Position numbers and translations under genes: made by a program
Origin: Desulfuromonadales bacterium
GTDB lineage: Bacteria > Desulfobacterota > Desulfuromonadia > Desulfuromonadales > JAGXHI01
Length of the DNA: 64,000 nucleotides
Direction: 5' to 3'
NCBI GenBank assembly: GCA_024636295.1
Contig: JAGXHI010000020.1
Location: 1-64,000, forward strand
In this document: positions 51,787 to 61,250 of the stretch, piece by piece
Position numbering within the stretch: the stretch's first letter is position 1
Layout of the letters: the number at the start of each line of letters is the position of its first letter
Notes under the pieces: generated by a model
What the model saw: the letters and a program-made list of their open reading frames with translations, nothing else
What the model was told of the DNA's origin: nothing
Database searches by the model: none

Positions 51787-53859
51787 TCAAAGATAGGAGA
51801 CCTTGTCTCTCCGCCCTTTGCTTCCGGATTGGGGAGGCTCTTCATCCAGCCCAAGCTCCCGGCACAGCTTTTCCTTACGGCTTCCGACATCCCTGAAAAA
51901 GGGATCGGAATCGATTACGAACTGGAAACATTTCACCGCTTCCGCCGGACGTCCCATTCGTTCATACAAAATCCCCAGTTCAAACAGGAGACCGTTGCTG
52001 TTGTCGGCAGTCAATCCATCGAGGGACAACCCTTCCTTGAGGCTCTCCTCCGCTCTCTCAAAAGCACCAGTTTCCGCGAGGCAGAGCCCTTTAAGCGTCA
52101 GGCAATCGATCCGACGGGAGGAGTCCCTCATCGCCCGGTCGAACTCGCCTATAGCGTCCTCCAGAAGCCCCATCTCCTTATAGGCGATGCCGAGATTGTA
52201 ATGGGTTTCGGTATCCTCGCCATCGACCTGATCCTCAACCCCCCTGCGGAACTCGGCAAGAGCGCCATCGAGCATTCGGCGATCCTTTTCCCCCATTTTC
52301 GGCATACGTAAGATGGAGGAATCTTCGATCTCTTCGAGAAAGGCATTGAAATCTTCTTCTTCTGGCCCTTTCTGGTCAGAGGCCATGCTTCTTTTCCCGA
52401 AACTTTTTTCAATTTTATCAAGAAGGCTCAGGAGTGCCCTGGACCCTGGATCCTTTTCAAGAAGTGACCGGCAAAGGCTCTCGGCCTCTTCCAGCAGCCC
52501 CTGGTTGAGGTAAAATTCCGCTTCCTCTAAAGTGCCGTCGGGCAGAGGGCCCTGCGATTCATCATTTTCCAGAACCAAATCGAGTTCGAGAAGATCTCCC
52601 TCCCCTTCAGCTCCGATTTCCTCATCATCCTCCAGTTCAAGTTCCAATTCCAGTTCGATTTCGTCGGAGGCGCTGATTTTGTAGGAGGAATCGACGACGG
52701 CATCCGTTTCCCCCTCGGGAGACGTGATTGCTATCGAATCGAAATCCTCGCCCTCGCCATCCTCCAGATCCACCACCAGGTCGATAGCTTCTCCATCGAT
52801 CGATTCAACCCCTTGACTTGTGGAGGAATCCATTCCCATGTTGTGAAAATGACCTTCATCGCTCGAACCGATCTTCTCCAGAAACTCCAGTGGAATTTCC
52901 TCATCGTCATCCACTTCCAGGTGGCCTGGTTTTGAAAGTTTCGATTCCTCTCCGGGTTCTCCCGGCTTGCCAGAAGGCGCTCTCTCCTCCTCCGCATTTG
53001 AGAAGATCCCAGCAGGCGTCTGGGGGTTGACATAATCCATGGGGCTGACCCCGGGATCGGTGTCTGCGGATTCACTTTGGGGAGAACCGCTCTTTGGTTC
53101 ATCGACTTCCGCATGTTTACCGGACAAACCGGGCCCCTGCTCCAGCAGTTCTAGAATTCGGGGGTTTTCAGGATCTTTCCGGCGCAGAACCTCCAGCATC
53201 TGGAGCCCCTCTTCGGCGCGGTTATTTAAAATCAAAGCTTCGCTGAGTTCAATCTTTAAATCCACAACGGAGGGAAGAAGCGGAACAAACATCTCCAGGA
53301 GCTTTATAGCTTTATTGATATCCTTGTTTTTAAAAAGATGAGCGAATATCTCCCGAAGTTCTTTTTCAGCATCGTCCACTTTTCGGCCCCGGGCCTGTAT
53401 TTCGCAGATTTTGACGCGCAGGTTCAGGTTATCGGGATCAATTTCCTTCATCTTCTGAAGGACCCCAGCAACTTCGTCATACCTCTCCAGGCTTTCAAGA
53501 TAGCCGATCAGACTCCGATATTCAGCGAGTGCATTTCCGGTAAGGCCCTGTTTTGCATTCAGCTCCGCAAGACGATGGTAGACCTCCTCCTGATCGGGAT
53601 CAAGCTTTTGCATCTGCTTGTATACAGCAATGGCTTTCAAAGTGAATCCATTGTCCGAGTAATTCTTGGCCACCTTCTTATAGATCCCGTTGGCTTCTTC
53701 CGAATCCCCCGCCCGGCTGTAGAGTTCAGCAAGTTTCTGCTGAATTCTCAGATCCTTTGGATCCATTTCGGCAAGCTTCCGATAATCTTTTATGGCACGG
53801 GATAATTGATTCTTTTGAAGGTATTTGTGAGCTGAAGCGAGCAGTTTTTCCTTGGACAA
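51787..53859 (-). CDS. Large acidic TPR protein
   Basis: 690 residues from a TTG start at 53859 (SKEKLLASAHKYLQKNQLSR); GAGAG lies ~10 bp upstream. N-terminal TPRs (~1-240) as in AIKDYRKLAEMDPKDLRIQQ and AIAVYKQMQKLDPDQEEVYH, then ~200 residues of low-complexity acidic sequence (ELELELELEDDEEIGAEGEG), then a second TPR block (~430-670; THYNLGIAYKEMGLLEDAIG). No signal peptide. This TPR-linker-TPR layout next to an ExeA-like ATPase recurs in Deltaproteobacteria and may be a scaffold for secretion or motility machinery; that is inference. Confidence 0.8.
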   Translation of the reverse strand: MSKEKLLASAHKYLQKNQLSRAIKDYRKLAEMDPKDLRIQQKLAELYSRAGDSEEANGIYKKVAKNYSDNGFTLKAIAVYKQMQKLDPDQEEVYHRLAELNAKQGLTGNALAEYRSLIGYLESLERYDEVAGVLQKMKEIDPDNLNLRVKICEIQARGRKVDDAEKELREIFAHLFKNKDINKAIKLLEMFVPLLPSVVDLKIELSEALILNNRAEEGLQMLEVLRRKDPENPRILELLEQGPGLSGKHAEVDEPKSGSPQSESADTDPGVSPMDYVNPQTPAGIFSNAEEERAPSGKPGEPGEESKLSKPGHLEVDDDEEIPLEFLEKIGSSDEGHFHNMGMDSSTSQGVESIDGEAIDLVVDLEDGEGEDFDSIAITSPEGETDAVVDSSYKISASDEIELELELELEDDEEIGAEGEGDLLELDLVLENDESQGPLPDGTLEEAEFYLNQGLLEEAESLCRSLLEKDPGSRALLSLLDKIEKSFGKRSMASDQKGPEEEDFNAFLEEIEDSSILRMPKMGEKDRRMLDGALAEFRRGVEDQVDGEDTETHYNLGIAYKEMGLLEDAIGEFDRAMRDSSRRIDCLTLKGLCLAETGAFERAEESLKEGLSLDGLTADNSNGLLFELGILYERMGRPAEAVKCFQFVIDSDPFFRDVGSRKEKLCRELGLDEEPPQSGSKGRRDKVSYL

Positions 53860-54006
53860 ATTAAATACTCTCAGAAAATAGAAAATAATACAGGGTGGCG
53901 ACCGCCCCTCAAATCTAAACTACAGCAGGAGGAAGTGTCAAGCTGAAAGAAAATGCCATTCTTTCGAAAAATCGGTGCTCTACGGCTGCTAAATTCATCC
54001 TTGCCA

Positions 54007-55401
54007 TCAAAGGCTGCGGCGCCGAATGTCGTTGTACCAGCGCTCAAACTCATCTTTCTTCTTTTCAAAACCAGGGCGGCCCATAAGGGCGTAGGTGAAT
54101 TCTTTACCTTCCTCGACACCGGGTTGATCGAGAGGATTGACCTTAAAAAGCCCCCCGGCGAAGATGGTCTGAACTTCGAACATGTAGACAAGAGCTCCAA
54201 GCGTCTCCGGTGTCACCTCGGGAATGGAAATCGTACAGTTGGGGCGGCCGTTTTTGGTCAGGGCCACTTCCGTGGCCTGCTGCTCACTTCGAATCAGGTC
54301 GGCCATGGACTTCCCTTCGAGGTAGGACAGGGAAGGCGCGGGTGGATAAGCGGGAATTATCAAATCGGCGCCGTAATTTTCAGGGATCAGGAATGTCACT
54401 GATTTATCAAAGGGTCCCTCCACGTAGAGCTGAACCTGAGAGTGCTGGTCGGTAGTCCCGAGAGCTTTTACGGGAGTAGGCCCGATGTGAAGAAGATCTC
54501 CGGTGAGCCCGTTTTTCTTTCCGAGGCTTTCGGCCCATATCTGACGGAACCAGTCGGACATATCCCGCAAACGGTCCGAATAGGGCATCATGACCGAAAT
54601 TTTCAGCCCCTTCCGGTATGCCAGGAATTGAAGAGCCGCATTGAGATAAGCCGGATTTTTCATTATGTCAGGTTCTGTCACCCGCTCGGACATTGCAATA
54701 GCGCCCTGAAGGAGAGCCTGCACGTTTACTCCGACCAGAGCCAGCGGAAGAAGGCCCACCGCCGTGAAGACGGAAAAACGCCCCCCGACTCTCTCGGGAA
54801 TGGAAAATGACCGGAATCCTTCACTCTCGGCCAGTCGCCGGAGGGGTCCGGAGATCGGATCAGTGATCAGAATGAAATGCTCCCGGTACCCTGCCCCGAG
54901 AGCCTTCTCCATCCGCTCCCGGGCAATAAGGAATTGACACATGGTTTCCACGGTGGATCCGGATTTGCTGATCACCAGGTAGAGAGTTCGTGCGGGATCC
55001 AGTATGTCAAGCGCCTGGCTGAACCCCATGGGATCGACATTGTCCAGGACAAAAAGACGGGGACGTCCGCCCCGTTGCCCGGAATCCATCAGGTTGTGAT
55101 AGAGGGGGCAGAGCGCCTGGGCGAGTGCGATAGTACCAAGAGCGGATCCACCGATTCCAAGCACCACGACATTTTCGTATCGTCCTCCAATCTCCTCCAC
55201 CAGAGTGGAAATTTCCTCAAGGATTTTCGTATTGAAGGGCAGCTCGTAAAAGGGCAGAAAACCGTTTTCACGACGGGTCATCAGATAATGATGTATCTCC
55301 TCGGATTGTGGACGCAGGGCCTCCAGTTCATCTTCATGAATCCCGTACTCCCCAACCACCGAAGCCATCATGTTGGTATAATCCAGCTTGATATCGTCCA
55401 T
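54007..55401 (-). CDS. pgi: Glucose-6-phosphate isomerase
   Basis: 464 residues from ATG 55401 (AAGGAA ~11 bp upstream). NVVVLGIGGSALGTIALAQA, LYLVISKSGSTVETMCQFLI, FSVFTAVGLLPLALVGVN and GTTDQHSQVQLYVEGPFDKS are signatures of the compact bacterial Pgi. It interconverts glucose-6-phosphate and fructose-6-phosphate in the cytoplasm. It sits between the acidic TPR gene and a pseudouridine synthase gene, 88 bp from the latter. Confidence 0.95.
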   Translation of the reverse strand: MDDIKLDYTNMMASVVGEYGIHEDELEALRPQSEEIHHYLMTRRENGFLPFYELPFNTKILEEISTLVEEIGGRYENVVVLGIGGSALGTIALAQALCPLYHNLMDSGQRGGRPRLFVLDNVDPMGFSQALDILDPARTLYLVISKSGSTVETMCQFLIARERMEKALGAGYREHFILITDPISGPLRRLAESEGFRSFSIPERVGGRFSVFTAVGLLPLALVGVNVQALLQGAIAMSERVTEPDIMKNPAYLNAALQFLAYRKGLKISVMMPYSDRLRDMSDWFRQIWAESLGKKNGLTGDLLHIGPTPVKALGTTDQHSQVQLYVEGPFDKSVTFLIPENYGADLIIPAYPPAPSLSYLEGKSMADLIRSEQQATEVALTKNGRPNCTISIPEVTPETLGALVYMFEVQTIFAGGLFKVNPLDQPGVEEGKEFTYALMGRPGFEKKKDEFERWYNDIRRRSL

Positions 55402-55489
55402 GATCTGAATTCCTTCTCGCGCAGGCGTGTTGTGGTTAGTCCCCGGGGGGAAGGCTTCATCATACAAAGCTATAAAACTTACCAGAGAT

Positions 55490-56200
55490 TCAAAGCTTTT
55501 TCAAACGATCCACTTCTTCACTGGAAAGATGGCGAAAGCGCCCGGGAGGAAGATCCCCCAGGTCAAGAAAGCCGACCCCGATCCGCTTGAGACGGCTGAC
55601 CTGCAACCCCAGGGCCTCGCACATGCGCCGCACCTGGCGATTTCGTCCTTCCCGGATCGTTAGATGAAACCAGGTGTGAGACCCGCCTGTCCGCACATGA
55701 CCGACACGTGCCGGAGCGGTTTTCCCGTCCTCCAGCAGAATACCTTCCTGCAGCAGATTTCGATCTTTTTCATCGAGTCGCCCTCGAATGCGAACAAGAT
55801 AGGTTTTCTCCACCTGATGCCGCGGATGCATGAGGAGATGGGCCAGTTCACCATCATTGGTCATCAGCAGCAGCCCCTCCGTATTCAGATCGAGACGCCC
55901 GATGGGGAAAAGCCGGGCGGAAACGCTCTCAACCAGTTCCGTCACCACCGGGCGTCCCTGGGGATCCCTCGCACTGGTGACATATCCGATCGGCTTATTG
56001 AGAAGAAGATAGACTTTTCCCGTCGGCGCTCCCAGGGGGGCGCCGTCCACGGTTATCCGGTCGATTTCGGGATCCGCCGTCTCCCCCGGCACGGCCACGC
56101 GTCCGTTGACAGCGACCCGTCCGGCGGCGATGAGGTCATCCGCTTTCCGCCGGGACGCCAGCCCTGTTCGGGCAATCAGCTTCTGCAGCCGCACTTTCAT
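55490..56200 (-). CDS. rluB: 23S rRNA pseudouridine synthase, RluB/RsuA family
   Basis: 236 residues. An N-terminal S4 RNA-binding domain (RLQKLIARTGLASRRKADDL, VNGRVAVPGETADP) is followed by the catalytic domain with LFPIGRLDLNTEGLLLMTND, where the Asp in GRLD is the nucleophile, and LTIREGRNRQVRRMCEALG. It converts a uridine in rRNA to pseudouridine; RluB-type 23S specificity is the usual assignment for this genomic position (after scpAB) but RluE/F or RsuA cannot be excluded by eye. Confidence 0.9.
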   Translation of the reverse strand: MKVRLQKLIARTGLASRRKADDLIAAGRVAVNGRVAVPGETADPEIDRITVDGAPLGAPTGKVYLLLNKPIGYVTSARDPQGRPVVTELVESVSARLFPIGRLDLNTEGLLLMTNDGELAHLLMHPRHQVEKTYLVRIRGRLDEKDRNLLQEGILLEDGKTAPARVGHVRTGGSHTWFHLTIREGRNRQVRRMCEALGLQVSRLKRIGVGFLDLGDLPPGRFRHLSSEEVDRLKKL

Positions 56201-56228
56201 GGTTTACTTCGCAAAAATGCTTTTTTCA

Positions 56229-56360
56229 CCATGAAGTCACGGAGACGCATTGGAAAAAAGATCACTTCAAAAACCCTTTCCAAGAAATTTTATTGCTCGA
56301 ATCCCCAAAAAATATCAGGAGATCAGGTTTTCTGTCCTCCTGCGTCTTTGCGCGAAATGT
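56229..56360. repeat. Possible dispersed intergenic repeat remnant
   Basis: TTCACCATGAAGTCACGGAG-ACGCA at the left and TGCGTCTTTGCGCGAAATG at the right share an inverted core (GACGCA/TGCGTC). Sequences of this kind recur between genes in many environmental bacteria. The 238-bp gap between rluB and scpB contains this and a terminator, no gene. Confidence 0.35.
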
Positions 56361-56381
56361 CTTTTGTCTGCTTTCTCAATC

Positions 56382-56405
56382 AAAAAAAGCCGGTTCTCCC
56401 GGCTT
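56382..56405 (-). terminator. Terminator after scpB
   Basis: Minus strand AAGCCGGG-AGAA-CCGGCTT followed by a run of seven T, 34 bp past the scpB stop codon. It ends the scpA-scpB transcript before the pseudouridine synthase gene. Confidence 0.85.
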
Positions 56406-56438
56406 GGTTGTGCCGTTGCAGGATCGGCAAACTCCTTC

Positions 56439-57059
56439 TCAGGCTGTTTCGGAATCCGTATCTTCAGCGCCTTGCTCAGCCAGGGTTCCGTCGAACTCGG
56501 GACGGAGTTCACTGAATTCCTTCAGAGTGGGAAGGTCTGCCAGGCTCCTTAAACCGAAAAATTCGAGAAAGTCGGCACTCGTTCCATACATAAGCGGTCG
56601 ACCGGGCACATCCTTCTTCCCCAGAATCCGAATGAATTGTTTATCGAGAAGCGTCTTCATCACCCCCCCTGAATCGACCCCTCGTAAAAATTCGATCTCT
56701 GCTCGGGTGACGGGCTGCCGATAAGCGATGATGGCCAGCGTCTCCAGTGCGGCTCCTGAGAATCGGAACGGCCTGCTCCGGTTGAGTTTCCGTATCCAGT
56801 CGGCATATTCAGGACGTGTTCGGAATTGATAGCCATCCGCCACCCGATACAAAATAAGTCCGCGGCCGGTTCTCTGATATTCCTCTTCCAGCTCTTCGAG
56901 AATACGGGTAACTTCCTGCGGCTCCAAACCCGTCAGCTCGGCAAGCTTCTCGAGCCTGATAGGCCCGTCGGAGACGAAAATCAGACATTCCACAACTGAT
57001 TTCAATTCAGCCGCATCCAAGGAGGTCCTCTTCTTTTTTCGCCGCTTCCGGTTCCTCAT
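56439..57059 (-). CDS. scpB: Chromosome segregation/condensation protein ScpB
   Basis: Up to 206 residues. ELKSVVECLIFVSDGPIRLE, LAELTGLEPQEVTRILEELE and ETLAIIAYRQPVTRAEIEFL with RGVDSGGVMKTL are the double winged-helix ScpB pattern. It bridges ScpA and Smc in the condensin complex. The ATG at 57059 lies 53 bp inside scpA; a TTG at 57020 with GAGG just upstream gives a better-looking N-terminus (DAAELKSVV) and may be the true start, still overlapping scpA. Confidence 0.92.
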   Translation of the reverse strand: MRNRKRRKKKRTSLDAAELKSVVECLIFVSDGPIRLEKLAELTGLEPQEVTRILEELEEEYQRTGRGLILYRVADGYQFRTRPEYADWIRKLNRSRPFRFSGAALETLAIIAYRQPVTRAEIEFLRGVDSGGVMKTLLDKQFIRILGKKDVPGRPLMYGTSADFLEFFGLRSLADLPTLKEFSELRPEFDGTLAEQGAEDTDSETA

Positions 57060-57780
57060 CCCCGACAGAAGAAAAAAGCCAGATGGAGCCGTATCGGGAA
57101 GTCTGCATCAGGTTGACAAGGCGCATCTTCACAAGTTCCAGCATGGCCAGAAACGTCACCACCACTTCATGACGGTCCGGATTTCCGGAAAAAACATCCG
57201 CGAAAGCAATCCCCTGTTTTTTGATCTCGAGCAGGCCAAGCAGGAAATGTATTCGATCGGTCACGGAAAGGCGCTCACCCGTGACCTCGTGAAAATCGGT
57301 CTCGGGAATATCTTCCAGAAGCCTCCGGAAAGCCTTCGTCAATTCAAAAAGACCCACCGCCTCGATTTCCCGGTCCTCCCCTCCCTCTTCCAGTTCAGGG
57401 GCGAAAACAGGCCGCGTAAAGACATCTCGGCCCAGGAGTGAAAAACTTTGGAGGTCGGCGGCCGCATCCTTGTATCTTTGATATTCCAGCAGACGGCGCA
57501 CCAGTTCGGCCCTTGGATCGAGTTCCTCCTCCTCGAGTTCCTCTTCTTCCTGCGGTGGAAGAAGCATTTTCGACTTGATGTGAGTGAGGGTCGCGGCCAT
57601 CAGGAGGTATTCTCCGGCCACTTCAAGATTCATACTCTTCATGGCGTCAAGATAGGCCACATACTGCCGGGTGATTTCTGCAATGGGTATGTCGTAGATG
57701 TCCATTTCATTCTTGCGGATCAGATGAAGAAGAAGATCCAGAGGACCTTCGAACTGTTCAATTCTGACCTGATAAGACAT
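57007..57780 (-). CDS. scpA: Chromosome segregation/condensation protein ScpA
   Basis: 257 residues from ATG 57780 (GAGGAG 6 bp upstream; a GTG one codon earlier also possible). YQVRIEQFEGPLDLLLHLIR, KNEMDIYDIPIAEITRQYVA and YLLMAATLTHIKSKMLLPP are the kleisin N-terminal motifs, with a C-terminal winged helix (VVTFLAMLELVKMRLVNLMQ). It clamps the Smc heads. It follows the M50 protease gene by 9 bp. Confidence 0.95.
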   Translation of the reverse strand: MSYQVRIEQFEGPLDLLLHLIRKNEMDIYDIPIAEITRQYVAYLDAMKSMNLEVAGEYLLMAATLTHIKSKMLLPPQEEEELEEEELDPRAELVRRLLEYQRYKDAAADLQSFSLLGRDVFTRPVFAPELEEGGEDREIEAVGLFELTKAFRRLLEDIPETDFHEVTGERLSVTDRIHFLLGLLEIKKQGIAFADVFSGNPDRHEVVVTFLAMLELVKMRLVNLMQTSRYGSIWLFSSVGDEEPEAAKKEEDLLGCG

Positions 57781-57789
57781 CACGCTCCT

Positions 57790-58473
57790 CTATCGGGCAA
57801 AAAGAAAGTGAATCGCCCGCTCGACGACGAGGACCTGGGGGCCGGCCAGCAGACCGACGAAAAATGCGACAGTAGGCGCCATCACGATTTGCCAGAGATC
57901 GGTGAAAAAAATGAGGAAGATGATCAGGAAAAATCCGAAAGGCTCCACCCGGGACAGCAGCCCGGCCGATTTCGGCGGCAGAACGCCCATCATGACCCGT
58001 CCTCCGTCCAGGGGAGGAACCGGCAGAAGATTGAAAACTCCTAGAATAATGTTGATGTACAGACTGAATCCAGCCATAAGGCTGAGCGGCTCAAGGACCG
58101 CGAAACTCCCTCCTCCGTCCGGCAAAATTCCCTGCAATACTGGAATTCCACGAAGAATCAGCGCAGAGACGACTGCCAGGGAAAAATTTGTGAGAGGCCC
58201 GGACAACGCCACGAAAATCATGTCCTGCCGAGGCTTCCGGAGGTTCCCGAAGTTGACGGGAACAGGTCTGGCCCACCCGAATCCCACAATCAGCAGCACC
58301 AGAGTCCCTACGGGATCGAGATGCTTCAAGGGATTCAGCGAAAGACGGCCAAGCATTCGCGCAGTGGGGTCCCCGAAGCGTTCCGCGGCATAACCATGAG
58401 ATACCTCATGCAACGTGATGGCAAAAAGCCCAGGAACGAGCATTATGGAGATTTTGATCAGAAGGTTTTCCAT
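57790..58473 (-). CDS. M50-family site-2-type membrane metalloprotease
   Basis: 227 residues from ATG 58473 (AGGCGG upstream). About six membrane helices; zinc motif LHEVSHGYAAERFGDP (H22, E23, H26) and the third ligand in NLLPVPPLDGGRVMMG. This is the compact M50 group without PDZ domain, often encoded beside scpAB in Deltaproteobacteria and Firmicutes. Substrate unknown. It is 85 bp after the DHH/CBS/nucleotidyltransferase gene. Confidence 0.92.
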   Translation of the reverse strand: MENLLIKISIMLVPGLFAITLHEVSHGYAAERFGDPTARMLGRLSLNPLKHLDPVGTLVLLIVGFGWARPVPVNFGNLRKPRQDMIFVALSGPLTNFSLAVVSALILRGIPVLQGILPDGGGSFAVLEPLSLMAGFSLYINIILGVFNLLPVPPLDGGRVMMGVLPPKSAGLLSRVEPFGFFLIIFLIFFTDLWQIVMAPTVAFFVGLLAGPQVLVVERAIHFLFAR

Positions 58474-58558
58474 ATTTCTATTACCGCCTAGCAAAATATC
58501 GTTTTTGTAGCAGAGGACCACGGGAAAGTCAACGTAAGCCTTGGCCACAATGGACCGT

Positions 58559-61216
58559 TTATTCGGCCGTTTTTCCCATGTGCTTGCGGTATCGCCTGCA
58601 AACCCGCTCCAGTTCGTCCTCCCGGGTGGAAACCCTCCCGTTGAGCCGGGCATTCAGCAGGTCTTCGAGTATCTCGGAATAGACGGGCCCGGGAGGAATT
58701 CCCATGTTTTTCAGATCATGCCCTGAGATTTGTGTGGTGACATGGCGAAGGTGGGTAAAATAATAGGAAATCCGCCGCCGGGCCTCCTCTCTGCCGGCAC
58801 GCGCCATCAGGTACAGAAGGATCTCCGTGGAGAAGCCGTGCAGAAGCCGGTAAAGTCGGCTGGGTCGGAAGGGTCGCTTCTCGGAGCGGCGTTCGAGTTC
58901 TCTCAGGCTTTGATGAGCTTGAACACGCTCCTCGGTAAAAACATTGCAGATCCGGGGAGGAATACCGAGGCGTCCGCATATCCCTTTCATGGCGTCACGA
59001 TCCAGCCCGGCGGTAAGGCAGAGAAAATAAACCTGCCATTTCCGGCAGGGCTCTCCTATGTAAAGAAGCTCGTACCAGTGTACTGCGCGACCGGCGGCAT
59101 CGAAAAATTGCTCCAGCTGCGCCGTTGCGGAAAGAGCGGGATGGATGTACTTCAAGACGTCCAGTTCGGCCATTCGAAGAACCGCCGGCAGAGGATCCGG
59201 TTCCTTCAGAATGATGGTGAGTTCATTGAAAACCCTGGGGCCGCCCACCTTTTCGATGAACCCCATCCGAACGGCGCTTTTCAACAACTGCTCCGTATGA
59301 GGTCCCATCTGGAATCCGAGGCGCTGCTCGAAACGAATAGCCCGGAAGACCCGAGTGGAGTCTTCCACAAAGCTCAAGTTGTGCAGCACCCGAATGGCTT
59401 TTTCCTTCAGGTCGCGCTGTGCCCCGAAGAAATCGAGCAATTCGCCGAACTCTCCCTCCTTGAGGGAAACAGCCAGGGTATTGATGGTAAAATCCCGCCG
59501 GTACAGGTCCAGCTTGATGGAGGCATGCTCGACGGTGGGCAGCGCTCCGGGTTCCATGTAATACTCCATGCGGGTGGAGGCGATATCCATCTTGAATTCA
59601 TCCGGGAAGACGACAACGGCCGTGCCGAATTTCCGGTGCGCCCGGATCCGGCAGTCGTTGCACCGGGCGAACTCTGAAGCGAAGGCGATGCCGTCTCCTT
59701 CCACCACGATATCCACGTCGAAGTTAGGCTGGCGAAGAAGAAGATCCCGGACGAAACCTCCCACGGCGAAGACATGGATTCCCATGGCCTCACCGACCGT
59801 GCCCATTTCCTTCAGAATGTTCAGAATCCGCTGAGGCAGCTGATCCTTCATCAAACGGATCACCTGTTTTTTCCGGAGAACGCCCTCTCCACTCCCCGGG
59901 GTTTGGCCCTCCGATCGGTTCCGTTCTCCTCCCGAGATGAGATGTCGCAGCAGGTCCGTTCGGGTGATGGCGCCCACCAGGCGACCATCCTCAAGAACCG
60001 GGACAAAACGCTGATGTCGCTCCACGATCATATCCTGAAGAACGTCCATCGGTGTTTCCGGGGAGACTTCGGCAAATTCCCCGCTCATGTATTCTTCCAC
60101 CGGCACATCCGAAAGCCCGTGATGAGCGGCCTTTTCAGCTATCTGACGGGTAATGATCCCGATGACCTTTTCCCCGTCCATTACAGGCAGTGCATTGATG
60201 TTGTATCGGGTGAGGATCTTTCGCACTTCGGAAATGGATTCATTGCGCGATACTGTCTTGACCGGAGAGGACATGAGGTGGCGCGCTTCCCAGTGGGGCC
60301 TTACATGGTTCAGGAGGAGCGCGGGAATCCGATCGAGCACCTGAATCAGCGTCTCTTCCTTGATGGTGGCGGCCGCTGCAAACGGGTGCCCTCCGCCGCC
60401 GAATTCCTGCAGGATTTCGCCCATGGGAACCTCCGGAGAACGCGAGCGGCCGACCATGAAGATGCGATCGCCCATGCGCACAGCCACCAGAAGAGCATCA
60501 AGATTCTCCATGTCCTTCAGCTTGTGAGCCAGAACGGCAAGATCACCGACGAAATGGTCGGTTGAGGCATGGGCCAGTGAAATCTCGACCCCCCGCACAT
60601 TGAATACTTTTCGGGACTTGATCAGTTCATGCAGCAGAGCTACCTGATCCGAAGTCATTTCCTGGGTGAGAAAATCGGAGACCGTAGAGAGATTTGCTCC
60701 GTGGGAATGCAAGAACGCGGCAGCCTGGTAATCCCGGATCGTGGTGGAATTAAAAAGAAGATTGCCCGTATCCTCATAAAGCCCGAGCATCATCATGGTT
60801 GCTTCATCAGGGTCGGGATGAATTCCCCGCTCCATGAAGAGATGGCAGAACACCGTGACGGTGGAACCAACGGACTCGATACGCTCAACGGACCCGTGAA
60901 GATCCGCAGGGCCGGCAGGATGATGATCGTAGATATGGACTTCGACTCCTTTCCTGAGGGCCACTTCGCCGAATGGGCCGATCCTCGCGGACTGGCGCAC
61001 ATCGACCAGGATGAGCCGGGTGATATCCTCAAGGGCTATGTCCCGTATCCTCTTGAATCCGTAAACGTAAACCGCGCTTCGAAGGAAGAACTCCCGAAGA
61101 CTCCTCTCCTGGGCTCCGGAAAAAACCATCTCTGCATCGGGATACAGTTTGCGGGCCGCGATCATGGACCCAAGGCAGTCGAAATCGGCATTTATATGGG
61201 TGGTGATGACGTCCAT
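58559..61216 (-). CDS. DHH-CBS-tRNA nucleotidyltransferase/poly(A) polymerase fusion protein
   Basis: 885 residues in three parts. (1) DHH phosphoesterase, ~1-310: INADFDCLGSMIAARKLYPD, LILVDVRQ, HIYDHHPAG, and DHHA1 GGGGHPFAAAATIKEE. (2) Two CBS domains, ~315-430: VRKILTRYNINALPVMDGEK and LQDMIVERHQRFVPVLEDGR. (3) Class II nucleotidyltransferase, ~470-885: FAVGGFVRDLLLRQPNFDVD with the metal-binding DVD, then RRDFTINTLAVSL. The last part adds CCA (or only A) to tRNA 3' ends or polyadenylates RNA; the DHH part resembles nanoRNase/phosphodiesterases. A block of 7-bp tandem repeats lies 35 bp upstream of the ATG. Confidence 0.93.
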   Translation of the reverse strand: MDVITTHINADFDCLGSMIAARKLYPDAEMVFSGAQERSLREFFLRSAVYVYGFKRIRDIALEDITRLILVDVRQSARIGPFGEVALRKGVEVHIYDHHPAGPADLHGSVERIESVGSTVTVFCHLFMERGIHPDPDEATMMMLGLYEDTGNLLFNSTTIRDYQAAAFLHSHGANLSTVSDFLTQEMTSDQVALLHELIKSRKVFNVRGVEISLAHASTDHFVGDLAVLAHKLKDMENLDALLVAVRMGDRIFMVGRSRSPEVPMGEILQEFGGGGHPFAAAATIKEETLIQVLDRIPALLLNHVRPHWEARHLMSSPVKTVSRNESISEVRKILTRYNINALPVMDGEKVIGIITRQIAEKAAHHGLSDVPVEEYMSGEFAEVSPETPMDVLQDMIVERHQRFVPVLEDGRLVGAITRTDLLRHLISGGERNRSEGQTPGSGEGVLRKKQVIRLMKDQLPQRILNILKEMGTVGEAMGIHVFAVGGFVRDLLLRQPNFDVDIVVEGDGIAFASEFARCNDCRIRAHRKFGTAVVVFPDEFKMDIASTRMEYYMEPGALPTVEHASIKLDLYRRDFTINTLAVSLKEGEFGELLDFFGAQRDLKEKAIRVLHNLSFVEDSTRVFRAIRFEQRLGFQMGPHTEQLLKSAVRMGFIEKVGGPRVFNELTIILKEPDPLPAVLRMAELDVLKYIHPALSATAQLEQFFDAAGRAVHWYELLYIGEPCRKWQVYFLCLTAGLDRDAMKGICGRLGIPPRICNVFTEERVQAHQSLRELERRSEKRPFRPSRLYRLLHGFSTEILLYLMARAGREEARRRISYYFTHLRHVTTQISGHDLKNMGIPPGPVYSEILEDLLNARLNGRVSTREDELERVCRRYRKHMGKTAE

Positions 61217-61250
61217 GAAAGCCGTTAAAAGGCAAAAGTTTAGGCCAGAG

